The notes under the pieces: model-generated
The model's input: the letters and a program-made list of their open reading frames with translations, nothing else
What the model was told of the DNA's origin: nothing
Database searches by the model: none
NCBI RefSeq assembly: GCF_000188695.1
Contig: NW_004754919.1
Coordinates: forward strand, 320,590 to 330,589
Length of the DNA stretch: 10,000 nt
Reading direction: 5' to 3'
Source of the DNA: Salpingoeca rosetta
Taxonomy: Eukaryota > Opisthokonta > Choanoflagellata > Craspedida > Salpingoecidae
In this document: positions 1 to 8,774 of the stretch, one piece after another
How positions within the stretch are numbered: the stretch's first letter is position 1
How the letters are laid out: each line of letters opens with the position of its first letter
Made by a program: the position numbers and the translations under genes

Positions 1-867
1 ATCCCACACCCGCACCGTCTTGTCACAGCTCCCAGACACCACACGCGTCCCATCAGGGCTAAACCCAACTGATGTGACTTCACGCGTGTGCCCCTCGCAC
101 AGTGTCAGCTGCTCGCCCGTCCGCGCATCCCACACCCGCACCGTCTCGTCAAGGCTCCCAGACACCACCCGTGTCCCATCAGGGCTAAACCCAACCGAGT
201 TGACAAACCCCGTGTGCCCCTCGCACTGCGTCAGCTGCTCGCCCGTCTGCGCATCCCACACTCGCACCGTCGCGTCATAGCTCCCAGACACCACACGCGT
301 CCCATCAGGGCTGAACCCAACCGAGAAGACCCAATGTGTGTGCCCGTCGCACTGGGTCAGCTGCTCTCCCGTCCGCGCATCCCACACCCGCACCGTCTTG
401 TCCCAGCTCCCAGACACCACCCGTGTCCCATCGGGGCTAAACCCAACCGAGGTCACACTTTCCGTGTGCCCGTCGCACTGCGTCAGCTGCTCACCCGTCT
501 GCGCATCCCACACACGCACCGTCTTGTCCCAGCTCCCAGACACCACCCGTGTCCCATCGGGGCTAAACCCAACCGAGGTGACACCACTCGTGTGCGCCTC
601 GCACTGCGTCAGCTGCTCACCCGTCCGCGCATCCCACACACGCACCGTCGCGTCAATGCTCCCAGACACCACCCGTGTCCCATCAGGGCTAAAGCCAACC
701 GAGAAGACACGATCCGTGTGCCCCTCGCACTGCGTCAGCTGCTCACCCGTCCGCGCATCCCACACCCGCACCGTCTTGTCCTCGGTCCCAAATGGACTGC
801 CGCTTCCAGACACCACGCGCGTCCCATCAGGGCTGAACCCAACAGAGGTGACCTCACTCGAGTGTCC
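1..867 (-). repeat. Tandem array of seven near-identical 126-bp WD40 repeat units
   Basis: Seven copies of a 42-residue unit lie in frame inside the WD40 gene. The plus-strand marker cccagacacc recurs exactly every 126 bases at 31, 157, 283, 409, 535 and 661. Each unit runs from a GH (AH in one unit) through VGFSPDGTRVVSGS and TVRVWDA to TGEQLTQC, the usual four-strand blade pattern with the terminal WD. Counting G of GH as position 1, the variable positions are 4, 5, 7, 23, 25, 33 and 42; most other positions are invariant. The first unit (nearest the N-terminus) has seven residues (GSPFGTE) where the others have one at position 23. Seven blades are enough for one propeller, but the array continues past the edge, so there may be more than one. 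Confidence 0.95.
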
Positions 868-2615
868 AGTGATGACCAACTTGCAGGGGCTGCGGGCAAG
901 CACCTTCGGAATGCGCAGGAGGCAGTGATTCGTTCTTGCTGCTCGTGCCAGTGTTCGCTGCGCCTGTGAAGCAAACCAGTGTGATTGCAACGGTATGCCA
1001 CCAAGAAAACAACCTGCGCCACGTCGCAAGGCATCCTTCTCACTCAGCCTCGGCGCCCAGTGTTCCCCGAAAAGGGAGCCTGTGTCATCAAGCAACTGAT
1101 ACATGTCATTGTCCACACCGAGCAGGGCTGTGGTCAGCTCGGCCAGCTCCTTGATGAGGGGCCGCCCACGTTCGGCAGAATACGCCTGCAGCAATAGCCA
1201 CTGCGCCATCGCTGCCGTTGCCTCGCGTTCCGTTGGCGCTACACCCGTGCCCTCGAATTGCGCCAGTATGTTCTCGTTCATGGAAAGACGTGGCTGTAAA
1301 AGCACATCCCTCCACGCCTCGACGCTCTGCCTGGCACTCGCAGCAACAGCAGCGCTGGCCTCAGTGTCGGTGCCATGCCCTGATTTGCCTGTTGCCTTGT
1401 CTGCAAGCGCTCGTGCACACTCGTACAAGTGCATGTGGCCATGCTCCAGCGCGTACTTGGTGACGGGCTCGTCCAGGACGTCACTGCCTGGCTCCAACAG
1501 CCCATGCGAGCCGCTCAGAAGCCCTCGGTCCTGCAGCACGCGCAGGCACGCGCGAGCGAGGATGGCGTGGCCTTGCCGCACGTCCACAAAGTGAGCACCA
1601 GCTCGCTTCTTGTCCGTGAGGAAGTCGTTGACGGTCTTGTGCAGGGGCTCAATCACGTCGTGCTTGCTGCTGCTGGAGAAGAGGAGCGATAGCGCACTCA
1701 GCAGCCGCTTCGTCAGCGCCTTAAGCTGCACCCGGTCACCACCGCACAGCTCATGCAGATCCTCCACGTGCAGTGGCTGGCAGGAAGCCACAATCGCCGC
1801 CAGCACGTTGTGCAGGGTGCCTTGCAGTGCTGCCAGCACCTCCTCATCCTCACCCGCCACCACCTCGAGCCGCGCCCGAATGCGGTCCAGCGTCTCCGTG
1901 TACGTGCCGTCAACGATACTGCCGCCAGAGCTGGCGAGCAGAGCATCGACACCCGCCGGCCTTAATTGCTGCTTGCTCGACTCGTCCAGCTCCTCCAAGG
2001 CGCCGGCAACCAAGGTGGCTACGAGGAATACATCATCCGCTCGATGTGCGACACTGCAGTGCCGCAGCAGCACGAAAGATAGCACGGAAGGTCAGAGGGC
2101 GGCACAAGAGCACGGCGCGCGTAAACAAGAATGGAGGGATGGAAGGATGGGCAGCTGGACTTGCTGGAAGGACATGAGATCAAAATGCCGCACACACACA
2201 AACGAACACACGCCTCAAGAACATACCTGGCTTGGGTTCTTGCTACTGAGGCTGGCACTGTTGATGTGTACGTGGTTGTTGCTGTGACTGTTGTGAACGT
2301 CGTGGCTGTGGTGGTGTTTGCGTGCAGGCTCGATTGCCAGTCTTGAACTCTCTTGTACAGCACATGATTCACACCCAAGTGCTCTTGCAACACGCGCAAC
2401 AAATGGCGTGGATCGGCGCGTTGATGGAGGTACGGCTGGGTAGATTCTGGGGGACAAGTTGCTTGAAGGGTACGAACGAGCTCCGTTGTCGTGTTTGGTG
2501 TGTACGACAGGCCACAAGCAGTGGCCAAGGTTGATATCTCATGCTCAGTCAGAGTGTGGAAAGCGGCAGTGACGTCTGCCAGCGCCGCGTTGGCGTCCGC
2601 CGAACCGCGCTCCAT
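1..2615 (-). CDS. Large WD40-repeat protein, 5' part (3' end beyond window)
   Basis: Two exons are read on the minus strand: exon 1 is 2615 to 2227 and exon 2 is 2053 to the window edge. There is no stop in the visible 814 codons, and the last base in the window closes a codon. The donor (AG|gtatgt) and acceptor (cactgcag|T) are both phase 2 and join cleanly. Residues 1-90 (starting MERGSADANA) look alpha-helical. Residues about 95-128 are a Thr/Ala/Val-rich linker. Residues 130-515 are helix-rich, with segments such as VFLVATLVAGALEELDE, and I cannot assign them to a family. WD40 units start at residue 526. The ATG at 2615 has a purine at -3 and G at +4. An in-frame ATG at 2753 would add 46 residues read from poly-A and AAAC-repeat sequence, so I prefer 2615. 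Its function is unknown. By architecture it is probably a scaffold or ligand-recognition protein, and the N-terminal part could be an effector or adaptor domain. The WD40 part is certain. The exon join is well supported. Confidence 0.88.
2054..2226 (-). other. Intron 1 of the WD40 gene
   Basis: This is a 173-base phase-2 intron on the minus strand. The donor is gtatgt at 2226 and the acceptor is cactgcag ending at 2054. A pyrimidine-rich stretch and a possible branch site (ctgac) lie shortly upstream of the acceptor. Reading through the donor ends in stop codons within the intron, and reading back through the acceptor also meets a stop, so splicing is required for the long reading frame. Confidence 0.8.
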
Positions 2616-3118
2616 ATCCTGTTCTTGTGTAGCTTGCTTTTGTGCTGTCGTTGATAGAAAACTGAATCCAGTTGCTCCTTTTTTTTTTTGCGCGACACAC
2701 AAAAACAAACCAAACAAACCAAACAAACGTTGCTCTCGCACCAAACCAACCAACCATCATCATCATCAGCATCATCACCCCAAGAAGCAACCAACCACAC
2801 CACGCCGCCGCACACCCACAATCATTGTTCTCTTCCAACCAACCTGCCTGCTCTGCCTTTGTGTGTGTGTGTGACAAGCAACCACTATCGTCAATTTATC
2901 TGCTCCAGCCAACCATACACCGCACACACTGCGGCACGTTCACACACTCGCTTGCCACACGGCGTGAACACCACCAAAGGTCACGTTCCACAAGACGTGT
3001 GTGTCATCAACGTTGGTGATCATCACGTGAGCTCTGTTTGTGACACACGCGATTCTCGGAACTGGTCAACCACACGCGCCACACCCCATCGATTCAAGCA
3101 ACCAATCACACGAGGTAT

Positions 3119-3170
<52 letters not shown>

Positions 3171-3321
3171 TGTGTGTGTGTGAGTGTGCGTGTGTGTGTG
3201 TATTGCCAAACTTGCTTCACCAGAACCCCACACGTGTCCTTCACGCGCACACGGCCATCCCCTCCTCCTCATTCCTTCTTTCTTTTCACACACACGCACA
3301 CACACACGCACGCACTGTAGA
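2616..3321. promoter_or_regulatory. Head-to-head intergenic region, candidate bidirectional promoter
   Basis: These 706 bases separate the start codon of the minus-strand WD40 gene from that of the plus-strand MTMR14 gene, so they must hold both 5' UTRs and both promoters. I see no TATA box at a convincing position. Visible elements are an 11-T run (2679-2689), AAAC/CCAAAC repeats (about 2700-2728), a CAT-rich patch (2754-2777), a CCAAT box (3102-3106), CACGTG E-boxes at 3024-3029 and 3231-3236, a TG tract and a short CA tract before the MTMR14 start. Element roles are inferred from sequence only. Confidence 0.55.
3120..3202 (+). repeat. TG dinucleotide microsatellite upstream of MTMR14
   Basis: An uninterrupted GT run of about 24 units covers 3120-3168 and continues, with single interruptions, to about 3202. 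It lies 120-200 bases before the MTMR14 start codon, so it is either promoter DNA or 5' UTR. A matching but shorter CA-rich tract follows at 3287-3314. The two are complementary, so a transcript containing both could form a hairpin ahead of the start codon. Confidence 0.9.
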
Positions 3322-4351
3322 ATGGCAACTCAGACCAACGAGGAGGCCCTGAGCCACCTCGAGCAGCCACCGCCACCACCACAAGTTGCTCCTCCTCAAC
3401 AGCAACAGCACGAGGAACATGAAGAAGAGCTTTCGTTCCACACCATCCTGCAAGGAATACTTGTGCACTTTATGCTTGGCGATCTCGATCGCAACGCTCC
3501 ATTTGTACGTTGACTATGACTCGATCACCTGTGTGTGCGTGCGTGTGTGTCTGTTTGTGTGTTTGTGTGCGTGGAACAGCAATGCCAAGTCACACAAGCT
3601 CGACCGCATCACACGTGCGCCTCACGCTTGTTCCTGGTCTGTCTTCGCTTTCATTCCCTTTTTGCTTCCCGTTTGTAGTTGCAGCAGGTGTCCACCAAGT
3701 GCCGCGAACTGCTGGCCAAGGACTACATCGTTGAGGTTTGATCTCCACGCCAACTTTTGCCTTTGCACACACCAGCACGCCTTAATTGTGATGCGTGTCT
3801 TTGATCAATCAATGCGCCATATCCAACACCTTGAGCTCACCAACTCCACATGTGATTCGCAGGACCTGGACAACAGCGACGGCCACCTGTGCCCGCATTA
3901 CCCGCACACCATCTTCTTCCTCGCCGACGATCGCAACAGGTGCACGATGCTGGTGCTGGCTTGTACGGCTTGCGGAAGTTGGCAGGCGTCGTGTGTGGAG
4001 ACACGCCTTTTCGCTTTGCCTTGTTGACACTCTTCTTGTTCTCACTACGGCGCCCTTGCTGTTCCAACCACAGCAGCAGCGACAGCGACGCCGCCACCAC
4101 AACAACAACCACCACCAACACCACCGCGAACAACAGCAGCGGCAACATCAACGACGACAACACCAACAGGAGCAACAGCGATGATGAAGAAGAAGGCGAC
4201 GATGCATCCACGGCTGCCAGCCAGCGCGCCGCGAACCTCAAGAAGCTGCAACGGCTCATCCGCAAGGCCCAATATGCGCGCTGTCGCCGCCGCTTCCCCG
4301 TGCCGGTCATTCGCGCCTTCAACAAGGTACACACACACACACAACAAACAA

Positions 4352-4437
<86 letters not shown>

Positions 4438-7400
4438 CTGCCTTGAGTGTTAGCGCATTGCTCCATATGCATGTTTGCAACACCATCTCCCTGCTGCTCT
4501 GCACTGCACTTCACCGCATACACAGCTGTCCCCTCCCTCCCAACCGCATACGCACTGCGGCTGCTTTTACACTTCTCTCTCTCTCTCTCTGTTGCGCTTT
4601 CGTTCGGTCGCTGGCGGCCTGGCCATTGTTTTCTTCTTTCCGTTATGCGTCTGTTGCTTCTGTGCTTTGTCCGGTCCCCTTTCCTCTTCAACGCTTCATC
4701 CGATTGTGCCGTGCTTTCCATTGGTCGGTTGGTTGGCTGTTACTGTGGTCCAACCCAACGACCGCCCCTCATGTCCTGTTTCCGTGCACCCATCCATCCA
4801 ATCATTCGTTATCTTCTTCTTCTTGTTGTCCTGTTTATGCCCAATCCACCAGTGTATGTCTCTCTTCTCCGCCTTTGTGTTTTTGTTTTCCTTGCTCCGC
4901 TCTCAACCCAAACGCGCGCCAATCCGTTGGCCTGCATTTGCTGCTCATTGCTCTCCAATTGTCTGTTGATCTGTCTGTCGGTTCTGACCTGCCAACCGAT
5001 TCGTCGTGTTGTTATTGTTGTGTTCAATTGTTTCAATTTGTATTAACTATTTTCTTTGCGGTTTCGTTGTTTTTTTTTCCTTCCTTCCACGCTGCCCACT
5101 CACACCGCACAACGCCACCATGTACTTATGCAATCCCCACGTCTCCTCACACACTCTCCCCTCACTTCCCCTCTTTCCTTCCACCACCATCACCACCATC
5201 ACCACCATCACCGCCATCACCACCAGCACATCTGCCGGTCGGCCACGCTGTCGACGTATGAGGAGATAATGTTCCGCCTGGGCGTGTCCTCTGTGTACGC
5301 GTATGCCTCCAAGTACTTCAGCGACAGCATCACCCCCGCCGCCACAGACTTTGAGCACACGGACGTCGACGACGACGACGACGATGGTGATGGCGATGGT
5401 GACGATGATTGTGGTGAGCAGGCGCACCTTGGCCAGGATGACGTGCGCGCGTGCGTTGGTGGCAGTGGACTGCGCGGCTGCACAGCCATTGATGCGCACG
5501 AAGGAATGGCCGCAAGCACAGACGAGCAGCAGCAGTACGACGACCAGCAGCAGAATGGTGGCAACAGCCGTGCACAAGGAGACGCGCTGACAAGCGCATC
5601 CACAGCTGCGGCCACCAGCGAAGTCCACAGCCATAACAATGGCAGCAACAGCAACAGCAGCAGCAGCAGCAGCAGCGGGACGGGGAGCGTGCCATCCACG
5701 GAAGCGCCTACCGAGCGCGGCGATGGCGTTGATGTTGATGGCGCTGAGGTGGTAGCCACACTGCACCAGCACTTGACAACAACGACGGTGCACGATGTGC
5801 ACATTGGCCTGAAGCGCCGCGCCGACGAGCAGAACACCACCGCCATCGAGGATGGAGAGAACAACGACACCACCTGTACTGGCAACGCGCTTGCTGGCGA
5901 TGATGATCATGATCATGATGGTGGTGATCACGATGACGATGTTGTTGTTGTCGATGGCAGCGCCCACCGCGGCGACGGTGCCGCTGTTGCCGACAGGGAG
6001 CAGCGCGAGCTCATGGCGAACATGGCTGCCATTGTGCACGAGAGCGAGGAAGAGGACGAGGAGGAGGCGGTGATTGTCCGCCACACGTCCACCAGCAGTG
6101 AGAGCGGCAGCATCACCCCGCGCGGCTTCAGCAGTGCCACAAGCGGCGCACAAACGCCAAATAAGAAGCCAGAGTCAGTTTGTGTTGTGTTGTGCTCTGT
6201 TGCGTTGTGGTTGTGGGTGCTGTGGTCGTGGGTGCTGTAGTCGTGGGTGCGTTGGAAGTGTTCTGTCCATTACTCATTTTGCATCTCCTGCATCGCGTGC
6301 CCAATGCTGCCATGCGTATCCGCTCACCCCTTCATCATCTCCCGTGTGCGTGTGTGTTCTGACTCGCCTGCCAGGTCTGCCCGGGTGGTGTCGCAGCACC
6401 GCAGTGCCGACATCCAACTCCTCGACGCTCTGAGTACGTCCATGGTGACGTGATGGTGGAGGAGGCGTCAGCGGTGAGAATGGGACAAGACTATCCACAC
6501 ACACGCACACACACATACATACATACACACACACACACACCCCGCAGCACAAGGAGAGTGCTCCACAGCGAGTGCTGACACCTTGCATTCGGTGGCGGTT
6601 CGGAACCGATGTTGCTGACGCCAAACATCCAATGCACGCGTGCATTCCTTTTTTACTCACTGCACATCATGTTCTCTCAACCTCATCCCATCCTGTGCAG
6701 ACGTGAAGTGGATCTTTGATCTGATGGTTGAGAACCGCAAGCTCAAGTACCGCTATTACGTCTCCTCCTCAGAGAAGGCCGACGCAGAACGTGAGGGCGC
6801 GAGAGAAGCGCAAATGGGGAGTGGGCGGGTGGTTTGGTCTGGAGTACGAGTGTGGCTACCATCGTACGATGTTTGTGTGAGTATGTGATGCGTTGGCGGA
6901 AGGGCGATTGCTTGCTCAGGCGCATGATCACAACCTCCACACCCTGGCAACACCACATGAACGCGCATGTGCACACATTTTTGTGTGTATGTGTACTCAC
7001 ATACCGCATGTGCATGTGTACTCACATACCGCATGTGCATGTGTACTCACATACCGCAACCCACTTTCCACCCTTCATCACCACCACCACGAATCCCAGG
7101 CCGCTACGACCGGTTCTCGATTGTGGCGGTTCCGTATCCAGGGGTGGAGGATTTTGCCCACTGCGAAGCAGACGAGTTTGACGCCTTTGGAAAGGTCTGG
7201 CATGCTTGCATGTGTGTGTATGTGTGTGTGTGTATGTGTGCATGTGTGCATGTGTGCATGTGTGCATGTGTGCATGTGTGCATGTGTGTATGTGTGCATG
7301 TGTACATGTGTGTTTGAGCAGAATTGGCATGCAGCTAGCCTTGCATGTGTGGATCGGAACCGCCAACACCATTGATCACGCCTGTCATAAACGCGTGCAT

Positions 7401-7644
7401 GCATGCATGCACTCATGCGCGTGCGTATTTTCATATCAACCACACTCCCACCACTCATCAACCACAACAGCGCATCGACTGGACCAACCCGCGCTTTGAT
7501 GCGGATGTGTCCATCCCCTATCAGCCGTCCGCGATCAATATCGACTATGAGCAGTATCGCACGTGGAATCTTGGCGAGATCACGGCAAACTACATGAAGC
7601 TCCTGGTCCACCTCATCGCAACCGGCACGGGCGAAGGTGTGTGT

Positions 7645-7682
<38 letters not shown>

Positions 7683-8681
7683 ACGATTTGTGTTTCATTG
7701 GTGTTTGCTTGATGTGTTGCATGTTTGTGTTGCCATACATCTGTATGCATTCCCCTCCCATGTTCACTGCACACCCTCTTGCGCTCATATCACGTGCCCA
7801 TCATTTCCTCACACCACCCCTCCTACCACTTCATCGCTGCATTTTCATGTCCAGGTCTTCTCCTTCACTGCATCTCCGGCTGGGACCGCACCCCGCTCTT
7901 CACGTCTCTCCTGCGCCTCTCTCTCTGGGCGGTGGGTCACTGATGTCTGTGGTGTATGTGCGTGGGTGTGTGTGCGTGGGTGTGTGTATATGTCAACATG
8001 TGCCTGCCCTGAGTATGAATGTGTACGCACACCAATTCACCCGCTCACACATCTCTCACCACCCCTACCTCTCAACAATACACACACACACGTCTTCCCA
8101 TTCCCGTCCCGTATCAACAGGACGGCGTGTCACACGCGTCGCTGTCTGCGGAGGAAGCGCTGTATCTGACGGTGGCGTACGACTGGGTCCTCTTTGGCCA
8201 CCAGCTCTCCACCCGCCTCTCAAAGCACGAGGCAATCTTCTTCTTCTGCTTCGACTTTCTCCAGGTCTGTGCATGTGTGTGTGTGTGTGCGTGTGTGCAT
8301 GCGTGTGTGCGTGTGCGTGTGCGTGTGCGTGTGCATTCGTGCGTGCATGTGTGCGTGCATGTGAGCGTGTGTGCATATGTGCGTGCGTGTGTTTATCGTT
8401 CATGTGTGCGTACGCACTGTGTCAGTTTGAATTTCGCTCACTACTCCACTCTCCACTCTCCACACCACATACACATACGCACAACACACTGTACAGCACC
8501 TTGCTGATGCGGAGTACGCCTGTCCCGGAGCAACAGTGGACGCGTACGTGATATTTGTACTGCCCGTGCAATCTTGTCTCCTTTGGGCGTTTCCCTACTC
8601 TGGGGGGTTTCCCGACTCCTTAAATTTGTTTCTTTCTTCCACACGTTAATTGCGGCCCACACGCTCACGACGCACACGCAC

Positions 8682-8774
<93 letters not shown>

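Larger units (their letters stand above)
4327..5226 (+). other. MTMR14: MTMR14 intron 4: long, pyrimidine-rich, repeat-bounded
   Basis: At 900 bases this is by far the longest intron. It opens with donor AAG|gtacac that runs straight into CA repeats, including a perfect (AC)38 at 4355-4430. From about 4440 to 5180 the plus strand is strongly pyrimidine-rich, including a CT run at 4574-4590. The last 46 bases are a CACCAT-type repeat ending in caccag|CAC. I see no gene, tRNA or structured RNA inside. Open frames here are low-complexity shadows. Confidence 0.85.

Noticed and set aside
20..969. Plus-strand open frames with repeated CPSHCVSCSP or PRHHPCPI motifs
   Set aside because: They are antisense shadows of the minus-strand WD40 repeats; the 126-bp period and the canonical WD40 sequence lie in the minus frame.
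1381..1404. P-loop-like ADKATGKS in the WD40 protein (would suggest a NACHT or NB-ARC NTPase)
   Set aside because: It fits the loose A/G-x4-GK-S/T pattern only. It is not preceded by a hydrophobic beta strand and no Walker B or sensor motif follows, so it is probably chance in a helical region.
2616..2753. 46-residue N-terminal extension of the WD40 protein from the ATG at 2753
   Set aside because: The added sequence is translated poly-A and AAAC repeat (KKK, FGLFGLF), typical of UTR; the ATG at 2615 begins ordinary protein sequence.
5056..5226. Coding use of the poly-His region upstream of exon 5
   Set aside because: Although open in frame with exon 5, it lies between the conserved exon 4 end (FNK) and HICRSAT, which are nearly adjacent in the family; it is intron 4.
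5047..6153. Long minus-strand open frame (368 codons) opposite exon 5
   Set aside because: It is the complement of a low-complexity coding exon and pyrimidine-rich intron, giving Val/Ala/Ile runs; the plus strand has conserved MTMR14 sequence with proper splice sites.
6991..7312. Possible CRISPR-like array
   Set aside because: The repeats are contiguous with no unique spacers and lie in eukaryotic introns.
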